Of a stretch of DNA of 64,000 nucleotides, positions 25,528 to 34,397 are shown piece after piece. How positions within the stretch are numbered: position 1 is the stretch's first letter; each line of letters opens with the position of its first letter. The position numbers were made by a program, and so were the translations under genes. This DNA comes from UBA7374 sp049890275 (GTDB lineage: Bacteria; Verrucomicrobiota; Verrucomicrobiia; Opitutales; Coraliomargaritaceae), in contig JBMHBT010000017.1 in NCBI GenBank assembly GCA_049890275.1, positions 62,001 to 126,000 of the forward strand, in the 5' to 3' direction. Below the pieces are notes generated by a model. It did no database searches. It saw only the letters and a list, made by a program, of their open reading frames with translations, and had not been told where the DNA came from.

Positions 25528-28080
25528 ATGTCAGATACAGAATCGCCTGAAAACACATCGCTCAACAACCCGGAAACGGGGAATGAAAAATCACCGGGTC
25601 AAGACGTCTATGATTCGTCAAAAATCCAGAAATTAGAGGGCTTAGAAGGCGTCCGCAAACGGCCGGATATGTATATTGGCGACACCAATGAACGTGGCTT
25701 GCATCATTGTGTTTTTGAGATCGTCGACAATTCCATCGACGAGGCTTTGGCGGGGCATTGCTCAAAGATCACCGTAAGCATCCATAACGATGGCTCCTGC
25801 TCCATTGAGGACGACGGTCGCGGCATTCCCGTTGACATACATCCGAAGTATCAGATCCCAGCTCTCGAGTTGGTCATGACCAACCTACATGCCGGAGGTA
25901 AGTTTGGCAAAGGCGCTTATCAAGTCTCTGGCGGATTACACGGTGTCGGCGCCAAATGCGTGAATGCTGTATCAGAGTGGTTTGAAGTTGAAGTCAGCCG
26001 TGAGGGCAAGGTCCACAAGATGGAATTTTCCCGTGGTAAAACCACACAAAAAATGAAAATCATTGGGGACACCCGCCGCACGGGTACTCGCATCGCCTTT
26101 ACGCCCGATCCCGAAATCTTTCTCACCACTCGGGAATTCAAGTTTGAGCTCTTGGCCAAACGTCTCCGCGAACTGGCATTCCTCAATCCGGGTATTGAAA
26201 TTGCTTTTGCCGATGAACGCTCGAATAAAACCGAGTCTTTTCTCTTTAAAGACGGCATCGCTGAGTACGTGACTTATCTCAACGACAATAAAAATATCCT
26301 TCACGACGAGCCGATTTCATTTCATGGCGAGGCCCCTACCCCAAACCCGGATCTCGATGCCAACATTGTAGTCGATATTGCCTTTCAATATAATGATGGC
26401 TACAGCGACCAAATCTATGCTTATGCCAACTCCATTCATAATATTGAAGGAGGCACTCACCTTTCCGGGTTCCGCACTGCCCTCACCCGCGTAATTAATA
26501 ACTACGCAAAAACGAACAACCTACTTAAAGAAAAAGACCCGAACCTCTCCGGAGACGATGCCCGGGAAGGCCTCACTGCAGTCATCTCCGTCAAGGTACC
26601 TGAACCCCGGTTTGAAGGGCAAACCAAGACAAAACTCTCCAACGGCGAGGTCGATGGAATTGTTCAAAAGATTACCGGCGAGGAACTAAAGTACTACTTC
26701 GAGACCAATCCACAGGTCGCCCGCAAGCTGATCGATAAATGCCTCAACGCAGCTCGTGCTCGCGAAGCCGCTCGCAAAGCGAGAGAGACTGTTCGCAAAG
26801 GTGCCCTTTCGGGTGGCGGTCTCCCCGGAAAACTGGCTGATTGTTCCTCACGAGATCCTTCTGTATCAGAGATTTACATCGTTGAGGGCGATTCTGCCGG
26901 CGGTTCTGCCAAACAGGGGCGCGACCGTGCCACTCAGGCAATTCTCCCCATCCGCGGTAAGCTCCTCAATGTCGAAAAAGCACGCCTTGATAAAGTTCTG
27001 GCGAACAATGAAATTCGTGCCTTGATCACCGCAGTGGGAACCGGAATCGGCGACCATGAAGGCGACGGTGCCTTTGATATTGAAAAGGCACGCTACCATA
27101 AAATCATCATTATGACCGATGCGGATGTCGATGGCGCTCATATCCGCACCCTCCTGCTAACCTTTCTCTTCCGCCAGATGCGTGGCTTGATTGAAGCGGG
27201 CTATGTCTACATTGCCCAACCGCCTCTCTATAAGATCAAACGCAAACGACGTGAGCAGTACATCGACAACGATCCACAACTCAATCGTATCCTGCTTGAG
27301 CTAGGCTCAGAGGATGTTCACCTGGTTCGTCTTCGCGATGACAAAAAACTTTCGGGAGAAACCATTGATGAGCTCGTTGAATGCCTCTCCCGTCTGGAAA
27401 TGATTGGTCGCGGTGTGACTCGCTACGGTTGCGGTTTCGCCGAATACCTCGACCAGCACGAACCAGAGAACTACGCCCTGCCCCGTTACATTGTGCGCAC
27501 CCGTACCGGTAACGAGGAGAACTTTCGTTTTCTCAAAGACGATGATGAGCGCATCACTTTCCATCAGGAATTTGAGGGCGGCGAAGAAGAAAACCAAGGT
27601 GTTATCGTACGCGAAATCACCACAGAGGATGGCGTTAAAGTACAGCAGCGAAGCTCCTTACACGAAATTTTTGAGTCGAATGAAATGAGCAAAATACTTC
27701 GGGAATTAGCTGAATACGGTATGGATGTGAAACGCTTCTCGCGCAGTGAAGAAGCCCGCTATAAGCTGATTGAAAATGAAGGGGATGCGAAGAAGGAGAA
27801 CATTATCGAGCTACATTCAATCATCGATTTGGTAGATAACATTCGCGGTATTGGTCGGCGAGGCCTGAGTATTCAACGATACAAAGGTTTGGGAGAAATG
27901 AACCCCAAGCAACTCTTCGAAACCACCATGGATCCAAAAACGCGACGCCTCCTCAAAGTTGACATCGCAGATGCAGCTGTTGCGGATGGCATCTTCTCGA
28001 TGCTCATGGGTGAAGACGTCCCCAGTCGACGTGCCTTCATCGAAGACAATGCACTCAACGTATCCAACCTAGACGTGTAG
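25528..28080 (+). CDS. gyrB: DNA gyrase subunit B
   Basis: ATPase subunit of gyrase, which introduces negative supercoils. GHKL ATPase motifs EIVDNSIDEALAGHC, DDGRGIPVDIHPK and GGLHGVGAKCVNAVS; transducer with FRTALTRVINNY; TOPRIM with IVEGDSAGGSAKQGRDR and IIIMTDADVDGAHIRTLL; C-terminal QRYKGLGEMNPKQLFETTMD. It has about 850 residues. The region after TOPRIM (ERITFHQEFEGGEEENQGV and on) is longer than in the ~640-residue type, nearer to the E. coli-like long form. The ATG at 25528 (MSDTESPEN) is preferred; the frame extends to an ATG at 25501 and a GTG at 25489, and no Shine-Dalgarno sequence decides. It is followed by gyrA after 51 bases, an adjacent gyrase operon. Confidence 0.96.
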   Translation: MSDTESPENTSLNNPETGNEKSPGQDVYDSSKIQKLEGLEGVRKRPDMYIGDTNERGLHHCVFEIVDNSIDEALAGHCSKITVSIHNDGSCSIEDDGRGIPVDIHPKYQIPALELVMTNLHAGGKFGKGAYQVSGGLHGVGAKCVNAVSEWFEVEVSREGKVHKMEFSRGKTTQKMKIIGDTRRTGTRIAFTPDPEIFLTTREFKFELLAKRLRELAFLNPGIEIAFADERSNKTESFLFKDGIAEYVTYLNDNKNILHDEPISFHGEAPTPNPDLDANIVVDIAFQYNDGYSDQIYAYANSIHNIEGGTHLSGFRTALTRVINNYAKTNNLLKEKDPNLSGDDAREGLTAVISVKVPEPRFEGQTKTKLSNGEVDGIVQKITGEELKYYFETNPQVARKLIDKCLNAARAREAARKARETVRKGALSGGGLPGKLADCSSRDPSVSEIYIVEGDSAGGSAKQGRDRATQAILPIRGKLLNVEKARLDKVLANNEIRALITAVGTGIGDHEGDGAFDIEKARYHKIIIMTDADVDGAHIRTLLLTFLFRQMRGLIEAGYVYIAQPPLYKIKRKRREQYIDNDPQLNRILLELGSEDVHLVRLRDDKKLSGETIDELVECLSRLEMIGRGVTRYGCGFAEYLDQHEPENYALPRYIVRTRTGNEENFRFLKDDDERITFHQEFEGGEEENQGVIVREITTEDGVKVQQRSSLHEIFESNEMSKILRELAEYGMDVKRFSRSEEARYKLIENEGDAKKENIIELHSIIDLVDNIRGIGRRGLSIQRYKGLGEMNPKQLFETTMDPKTRRLLKVDIADAAVADGIFSMLMGEDVPSRRAFIEDNALNVSNLDV

Positions 28081-28131
28081 ACAAAGAGCACTTCGCACTG
28101 CACCACCGAAAACGAATCTAACCTTTACGTT

Positions 28132-30600
28132 ATGTCCGAAGAAACCCCTTCCTTGCCAGAAAACAGCCTGAGCCGCGCTGAACCGACTTCCATATCGGAG
28201 ATCATGCAAACTGCCTACATCGACTATTCGATGTCGGTTATTGTCAGCCGCGCTTTGCCCGATGCACGAGACGGCTTGAAACCCGTACAACGACGCATCC
28301 TCTACGCCATGTTGCGTGAAGGTCTCCTGCACAATCGACCTTTCGACAAATGTGCTGGTGTTGTCGGTGAAGTACTCAAGAACTACCACCCACACGGTGA
28401 TACCTCCGTCTACGATACTCTTGTACGTTTGGCTCAGAATTGGGTCATGCGCTACCCTTTGATTATCCCGCAGGGCAACTTTGGCTCAATCGACGGTGAT
28501 TCTCCTGCTGCCTATCGTTACACCGAGTGTAAGCTCGAACAAATCGCAGAAGATATCCTACGCGATATAGATGAAGATACAGTCGACTTTACCCCCAACT
28601 ATAAGGAGAGCACAACGGAACCATCTGTTCTGCCTGCTTCCCTACCCAATCTGTTGATGAATGGGTCTACCGGTATCGCTGTCGGTATGACAACAAACAT
28701 TCCACCGCACAATCTTGGCGAGATTATCGATGCAACCTGCGCAATTATTGATAACCCACGGATTGAGCTGGATGAGTTGATTCAGCTCATCCCCGGACCC
28801 GATTTCCCCGGCGGTGGTTTTGTCCATGGAAAATCCGGTATCGAAAGCTATTTAAAAACCGGCCGGGGTATCGTCAGAACACGTGGTATTGCTGACGTCG
28901 TAGAAGACAAAGGCAAAGAAGCTATCATTATTTCTGCAATCCCTTATAATGTGAACCGCGCTTCACTCGTCATGCGTATTGCTGACTTGATCAAAGAAAA
29001 AGCGATTGAGGGCATTTCCGACTTACGCGACGAATCAACAGAGGAAACGCGCATTGTCGTAGAGCTGAAACGAGGAGCCATTCCTCGAGTCATCATCAAT
29101 CAACTCTACAAGATGACAGCCCTCGAAAGTTCTTTTGGTGTTATCCTACTCGCTTTGGATAATCGACGCCCCAAGCAGATGAACATCAAAGAGATGTTAA
29201 CCTGCTATATCGACCACAGAAGAGAAGTCATTTATCGACGCACTGCATTCCGCTTACGCAAAGCCGAAGCCCGCGCCCATATCCTTGAAGGTTACAAACT
29301 CGCACTCGATAATCTGGATGATTTTGTTAAAATCATTCGCGCTTCAAAGAACCGAGACGAAGCCAAAACAGCGCTGATGGCGAAGTACCCTCTCAGTGAG
29401 GTGCAGACGAATGCTATTCTCGAACTACGCCTCTACCAGTTGACTGGCCTGGAACGTGACAAGATCGAAGAAGAATATGCAAAACTCATGGCTCTGATTG
29501 CAGAACTTCGCGATATTTTAGAAAACGAACCACGACTCCTCCAGGTCATCAAAGAAGAGCTGGGTCAGATGAAGGAAAAGTACGGCAACCCACGCCGCTC
29601 TGAAATACTGGCCATCGATGGTGACCTTAGCATGGAAGACATCATCCCGAACGAAGGCTGTATGATCACTGTGACCCATAATGGATTCATCAAACGCACC
29701 AGCCTCGATGAATACCGTTCACAAAAACGCGGCGGAAAGGGTGTAATCGGTTCCGGCCAGTACGAAGACGACTTTGTCGAACATCTTTTCACCGCCAGTA
29801 CCCATGACTTTATCATGTGCTTCATGAACAGCGGTCGTGTCTATGTTGAAAAGGTTTACAATATTCCTGAAGGCAGCCGAACATCGAAAGGTCGGGCCAT
29901 TGCCAATATTCTCGAAGTTCAGGAAGGCGAAAAGATTGCTGCAATGATCTGTGTAAAAGACTTTTCCGAGTCGGATCAACGGATCGTTCTCGCCACCCAA
30001 AATGGCGTAGCCAAAAAGACCCTTCTTTCTGACTACCGCAATCATAGAAAAGGCGGTATCATCGGTATTAACATTGACGAAGGAGACAGCCTAATCGGTG
30101 CTCGCCTGACAACCGGTTCAGACGAAATTCTACTCGTCACGAAAAAGGCGCAGTCGATCCGCTTTGCCGAGACGGATCTCCGCAACCAAGGTCGTGCGAC
30201 TCGTGGAGTACGCGGCATTAAGCTCAAAAGCGATGATGATGCCGTTGTCGCCATTGAGATTGTCGACTCGAATGCGAAACTGCTGATTGCCGGAACAAAC
30301 GGACTCGGCAAGCGCACTGCCTTCGATGACTACAATACTCAATCCCGGGGTGGCTCCGGTGTCATCGCAATTAAGTCCGAAGAAGTCACTGGTGCTCTTT
30401 CCGTAACCGATGATGATGAAATCATGATGTTTACACAGAAGGGACAAGCCGTGCGCTCACCGATCAAAGATGTACGCATCACTGGTCGAGCAGCATCGGG
30501 TGTCAAACTCGTCAATCTGGCAGAAGGCGATACCCTGATCGGTATTTCTAAGGTCATTGCCAGCGAAGAGGAAGCCGCCAGCGAATCAACAGACGAGTAA
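28132..30600 (+). CDS. gyrA: DNA gyrase subunit A
   Basis: DNA cleavage and rejoining subunit of gyrase. The opening MQTAYIDYSMSVIVSRALPD, the catalytic Tyr130 in AAYRYTECKL, and the QRDR HPHGDTSVYDTLVRLAQ are clear. At the positions matching E. coli Ser83 and Asp87 it has Thr91 and Asp95; Thr is a natural variant there in other bacteria, so no resistance claim is made. The gyrase-specific GyrA box QKRGGKG is present at ~533, which separates it from ParC, and the six-bladed C-terminal wrapping domain follows to residue 822. It is co-oriented with gyrB and followed by a bidirectional terminator at 30806-30833. Confidence 0.97.
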   Translation: MSEETPSLPENSLSRAEPTSISEIMQTAYIDYSMSVIVSRALPDARDGLKPVQRRILYAMLREGLLHNRPFDKCAGVVGEVLKNYHPHGDTSVYDTLVRLAQNWVMRYPLIIPQGNFGSIDGDSPAAYRYTECKLEQIAEDILRDIDEDTVDFTPNYKESTTEPSVLPASLPNLLMNGSTGIAVGMTTNIPPHNLGEIIDATCAIIDNPRIELDELIQLIPGPDFPGGGFVHGKSGIESYLKTGRGIVRTRGIADVVEDKGKEAIIISAIPYNVNRASLVMRIADLIKEKAIEGISDLRDESTEETRIVVELKRGAIPRVIINQLYKMTALESSFGVILLALDNRRPKQMNIKEMLTCYIDHRREVIYRRTAFRLRKAEARAHILEGYKLALDNLDDFVKIIRASKNRDEAKTALMAKYPLSEVQTNAILELRLYQLTGLERDKIEEEYAKLMALIAELRDILENEPRLLQVIKEELGQMKEKYGNPRRSEILAIDGDLSMEDIIPNEGCMITVTHNGFIKRTSLDEYRSQKRGGKGVIGSGQYEDDFVEHLFTASTHDFIMCFMNSGRVYVEKVYNIPEGSRTSKGRAIANILEVQEGEKIAAMICVKDFSESDQRIVLATQNGVAKKTLLSDYRNHRKGGIIGINIDEGDSLIGARLTTGSDEILLVTKKAQSIRFAETDLRNQGRATRGVRGIKLKSDDDAVVAIEIVDSNAKLLIAGTNGLGKRTAFDDYNTQSRGGSGVIAIKSEEVTGALSVTDDDEIMMFTQKGQAVRSPIKDVRITGRAASGVKLVNLAEGDTLIGISKVIASEEEAASESTDE

Positions 30601-30800
30601 GGATTCTGCTGCTACACCTTCGTTTCACCAGTAGATGGGCGAGTTCAACTCGCCTTGCTCTGCCCATTTGTCTACTTCTCGCTGACTACTCGCGAGATCA
30701 GCCCATCTCTTGCTGTCTACATAGGGGCTTTGGTCTGAATGTATAGATCAGTGGGATTCTCTCACAAACAGAAGAAGCGCACACAACCGGCAGACCTACA

Positions 30801-30833
30801 AAAAAGCCTCTGGTTGAATAACCAGAGGCTTTT
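30801..30833. terminator. Bidirectional intrinsic terminator between gyrA and rpsA
   Basis: A perfect 10-base stem, GCCTCTGGTT (30806-30815) and AACCAGAGGC (30820-30829), with loop GAAT, is followed by TTTT on the plus strand and preceded by AAAAA (a T-run on the minus strand). It serves both the gyrA transcript and the convergent rpsA transcript. Confidence 0.9.
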
Positions 30834-30857
30834 GTAAATAGTTGAAACAATGAAAGC

Positions 30858-32516
30858 TTACTTCGTCGCTTCGTCGAGCAAGTCGCCAAGGTTGGTAAGG
30901 TCTTCCGTTTCGCTGGCGTTCTCGAAAGCTTGACGCTCCTTATCCAGATCGTCGTCACTGTAGTTCGCAGCCTTAATGGAAAGACCGATCCGGCGCTCGT
31001 CCTTATCGATTTTGATCACACGTGCCGTAACGGAAGTATCCACTTCGAGTACATCACTGATCTTCTCGACGCGCTCCTCATTGATCTGGGAGATATGAAC
31101 CAGACCATCAATGTCATGCTCCAGTTCGATAAAGGCACCATAATTGGTAATCTTAGTTACCTTGCCTTCGACCATATCACCGATCTTGAAGTGCGTATCA
31201 ATCTCGTCCCATGGGTCGGCAGAAGCTTGCTTCATACCCAACGAAATACGCTGACTTCCGGAGTCAACATCAAGAACGATCGCATCGACCTCGTCTCCCT
31301 TTTTAACGATTTCAGTCGGGTTATTAACCTTACGGGTCCATGACATATCCGAAACGTGAACCATACCGTCAATGCCTTCCTCCAGTTCAACGAAAGCACC
31401 ATAAGAAGTGAGGTTGCGTACACGACCGCGTACACGAGCGCCAACCGGGTAGTTGTGACGCGCCATTTCCCATGGATTCTCCTCGAGTTGACGTACACCC
31501 AGCGAAATCTTCTGCTCGTCCTTCTGGATACCCAGAATGACTGCCTTGATTTCTTCGCCAATGCGCAGTACTTCGCCTGGTTTGGAGATACGCTTTGTCC
31601 AAGAAAGCTCAGTAACGTGAACCAGACCTTCAACGCCTTCTTCAATTTCAATAAAGGCACCGTAAGGAACCAAGTTGACGACCTTACCGGAAATGGTAGC
31701 GCCAACGGGATATTTCTCCTCAATACGATCCCACGGATTATCGGAAAGTTGCTTCAGGCCAAGAGAAACACGTTCGCGCTCGCGATCGATCTCAATAATC
31801 ACGACTTCGAGCTCTTCACCCTGCTTCACCATCTCACTTGGGTGCTGAATACGACCCCAAGACATATCGGTAATGTGAAGCAGACCATCGAGACCATCTA
31901 AATCAACGAAGGCACCATAGTCTGTGATGTTCTTCACTTGACCGCGGCGGCGATCACCTGGCTTGACCTCTTCAAGTAGCGTACGGCGTTTCTCAATGCG
32001 TTGTTCCTCAATCAGTTCACGGCGGGAAACAACGATGTTCTTGCGGTCTAGATTGATTTTAACCACCTTAAAATCATACGTCTGACCAACATATTGATCG
32101 AGATTCTTCGGTGGCTGGATGTCAATTTGTGAAGCCGGCAAGAAGGAATCGACCCCAATGGAGACGATCAAGCCGCCCTTTACCTTGGAGCGAACACGCC
32201 CTTGGATAATTGATCCTTCTTCGCAATTCTCTACGATCTTCTCCCAATTCTTCTTTTGCTCTGCCTTATCATAGGAGATAACAGGATTGCCTTCGCGATC
32301 TTCGAGCTTTTCCAGAAATACTTCCAGTGTATCGCCGATTTGAAGTTCGCTCATGTCGACGAACTCACTGGCATGAACAATACCTTCGGACTTACCTCCG
32401 ATATCGACGACGACTTCCATAGGGCGAATTTCAATAATAACGCCGGATATAATGGAACCTTCTTTAAGGTTATCTACGGTGCTGCTGGCAAGCAGCTCTT
32501 CCATCAGTTGACTCAT
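30858..32516 (-). CDS. rpsA: 30S ribosomal protein S1
   Basis: Binds mRNA and helps initiation, in particular on mRNAs with weak Shine-Dalgarno sequences. Six S1 OB-fold repeats can be seen, the first beginning near residue 18 (EGSIISGVIIEI), the later ones marked by TDYGAFVDLDGLDGLLHITD, PYGAFIEIEEGVEGLVHVTE, SYGAFVELEEGIDGMVHVSD and NYGAFIELEHDIDGLVHISQ. About 552 residues, the six-domain size. The frame extends six codons to a GTG at 32534; I chose the ATG at 32516 (MSQLMEELLAS), which fits family N-termini. It ends 25 bases from the shared terminator. Confidence 0.96.
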   Translation of the reverse strand: MSQLMEELLASSTVDNLKEGSIISGVIIEIRPMEVVVDIGGKSEGIVHASEFVDMSELQIGDTLEVFLEKLEDREGNPVISYDKAEQKKNWEKIVENCEEGSIIQGRVRSKVKGGLIVSIGVDSFLPASQIDIQPPKNLDQYVGQTYDFKVVKINLDRKNIVVSRRELIEEQRIEKRRTLLEEVKPGDRRRGQVKNITDYGAFVDLDGLDGLLHITDMSWGRIQHPSEMVKQGEELEVVIIEIDRERERVSLGLKQLSDNPWDRIEEKYPVGATISGKVVNLVPYGAFIEIEEGVEGLVHVTELSWTKRISKPGEVLRIGEEIKAVILGIQKDEQKISLGVRQLEENPWEMARHNYPVGARVRGRVRNLTSYGAFVELEEGIDGMVHVSDMSWTRKVNNPTEIVKKGDEVDAIVLDVDSGSQRISLGMKQASADPWDEIDTHFKIGDMVEGKVTKITNYGAFIELEHDIDGLVHISQINEERVEKISDVLEVDTSVTARVIKIDKDERRIGLSIKAANYSDDDLDKERQAFENASETEDLTNLGDLLDEATK

Positions 32517-32710
32517 TTGACTGTAATGTGCCACGACCCGGAGGGTACGTGACTGGGTTTGAGGTTATTGTTGATGTGTGCGCCCCTTCATTATTGCGTT
32601 CAGGCGTACACGGGAACGCGTGAAAGTAGGTCTCCAGTGCCTGACTGCAAGAAAAAACCAGCCATCCCTATCCGTAAGACCGATTGGCTTCAGTCAATCC
32701 CCGAGCAAAA

Positions 32711-34183
32711 TCATGTCTCCATATAAGACGGTTTTGATGGAGCGCAGGATCCCGCACGCAACTTATGCAAATGCCTACGGAAGGCGTGCATCACCCAAAG
32801 GTGAACTTTTGCCTGCGTACAGGCATACAGCCACCAAGGTAAAGTCGGAGAAAATCCATGAATCGATGCGATCATGCAATCGTTCTCAGGAAATAACCGA
32901 AACTCAAAGCGTCCCTGCGGCTCGACCTTTCGTGCCAGAAGGCCTCCGGAGACATAGAAGGCACAACGTCGAAGAGTTCGCACGGTGTAAGGTGTTGGTT
33001 CCAGTACGAGGAGAACAAGCTTCCCAAAGAGAACAAAACGAATGACGTCTCGAGCATCTTGATGCACTCGCAATAAACCGGCAAAGCGTTGTGTGAGCCA
33101 GGCACCATACTCAAAGGCAATTTGCTGTGCATTCAAACCCGGAACGTAGGGCATACGCTGAACGGAACGAACCCGTTTGAGACGACGTAGGCGTACACAA
33201 TCTTCCATCTGGGTTTGTTTACGAGGATTTGAATACAACTGGCCATTCGGTTCAACGGCTCTTTGAATTGAATCCTCAAAAGAAATCATATCTGCAGACA
33301 ACTGATCCAGTAGTTGGTTCGGTCTAGCTGACAAATTATGGCGAAGGCTTTCCAGCAATGGACCAACTAGGGCAGAAGGCACTCCACTGAGAAGAGAAAC
33401 CCAGAACTTCGACAAATGCAGACAGTTGCCGGGGAAAGGAAGATACCGAAAACGTCGACCTATCAAAATAGCTGTCTTTTCAACCATTCTTCTATAAGTC
33501 ATCGGCTCATGACCGCCCAAATCATAACATCCTCCTGATAAATCCTCATCCTTCAGGCAAAGGGAAAAAGCCTGACAAACATTATCAATGTCAATCGATT
33601 GGGTGGTCGAACGCGTCCAACGAGGCAGTAACATAATTGGCAAGCGCTTGACCAAACGCAGCAACATTGCACTAGAAGACCCACCCGGCCCAATAATTAA
33701 TCCTGCTCGAAGAACAGTAACTTTTACAGATCGGCTCCGCAATACCGACTCAACTTCAAAGCGGCTTTTCAGGTGCGGAGAGAGATCGTTGGTCTCTTCA
33801 GGCATCAGGCCGCTGAGGTAAATCACATGCTCGACACCAGCCTCCTCCGCAGCACGGATAAAATTATCGGCAAGTAAGAGATCCGTATCCGAAAAACGCC
33901 CCTGTAATAAACGACTGGAGGGCGCCATCGAATGCACAAGATACAGAGCAAAACGACACCCACGAAGGGCTTCACTTACTTTTGGCAGCGAATACAAATC
34001 GCACAATCGCCAATCTGTAGAACAATCAACGGCACCCTTTTCAGCAATCGTGGTACTCCGGGTCAAGGCACGAAAACGATAATCAGTAGATAATTGCTGA
34101 CGCAAATGAGTGCCGACAAAGCCGCTTCCCCCGGCGATCCCGACGATTGGACGATCATCCTGTTGTATATCTGAGCTGACCAC
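32711..34183 (-). CDS. NAD(P)-binding epimerase/NmrA-like protein with C-terminal DUF2867-like domain
   Basis: A 490-residue protein with an N-terminal Rossmann fold of the atypical short-chain dehydrogenase type: GIAGGSGFVGTHL (14-26), ALYLVHSM, AGVEHVIYLSGL, and VLRAGLIIGPGGSSSAM, where the last matches the substrate-loop region of epimerases. A catalytic YxxxK is not evident, so it may bind rather than turn over a substrate. The middle carries YDLGGHEPMTYRRMVE, common in NAD-binding epimerase-like proteins. The last ~150 residues (GRFEFRLFPENDCMIAS, PTLPWWLYACTQAKVHLWVM) resemble the DUF2867-type extension. The start is a GTG at 34183 with no better ATG. It is encoded 176 bases upstream of rpsA on the same strand. 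Function unknown. Confidence 0.7.
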   Translation of the reverse strand: MVSSDIQQDDRPIVGIAGGSGFVGTHLRQQLSTDYRFRALTRSTTIAEKGAVDCSTDWRLCDLYSLPKVSEALRGCRFALYLVHSMAPSSRLLQGRFSDTDLLLADNFIRAAEEAGVEHVIYLSGLMPEETNDLSPHLKSRFEVESVLRSRSVKVTVLRAGLIIGPGGSSSAMLLRLVKRLPIMLLPRWTRSTTQSIDIDNVCQAFSLCLKDEDLSGGCYDLGGHEPMTYRRMVEKTAILIGRRFRYLPFPGNCLHLSKFWVSLLSGVPSALVGPLLESLRHNLSARPNQLLDQLSADMISFEDSIQRAVEPNGQLYSNPRKQTQMEDCVRLRRLKRVRSVQRMPYVPGLNAQQIAFEYGAWLTQRFAGLLRVHQDARDVIRFVLFGKLVLLVLEPTPYTVRTLRRCAFYVSGGLLARKVEPQGRFEFRLFPENDCMIASIHGFSPTLPWWLYACTQAKVHLWVMHAFRRHLHKLRAGSCAPSKPSYMET

Positions 34184-34397
34184 GTCTACACATCGTCTAG
34201 ATGCGCAAACGCCAACACAAGCAACAAACCAACCAAAAAACAGATTTAAATCGTTTGAAAGTAGTGTTTTCCGGACTTGCAGTATCTGTATTCAGCCCTA
34301 ATCTCCGCGCTTTTTTAGTGAAACGACACTGCCTCGAAATTGACATTCGAATTCAGATAACCTGCTTACCAGACTTTAACAAACATACTACAAGACC

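Noticed and set aside
28390..28420. Thr at the GyrA position of E. coli Ser83 as a quinolone-resistance mutation
   Set aside because: Thr is the wild-type residue in several bacteria; no claim is possible without relatives.
32578..33045. 155-codon plus-strand frame over the 3' end of the epimerase-like gene
   Set aside because: Shadow of the minus-strand gene; no family likeness.
34340..34345. TTGACA as a fusA promoter -35
   Set aside because: The -10 position holds TGCTTA, too poor to call.
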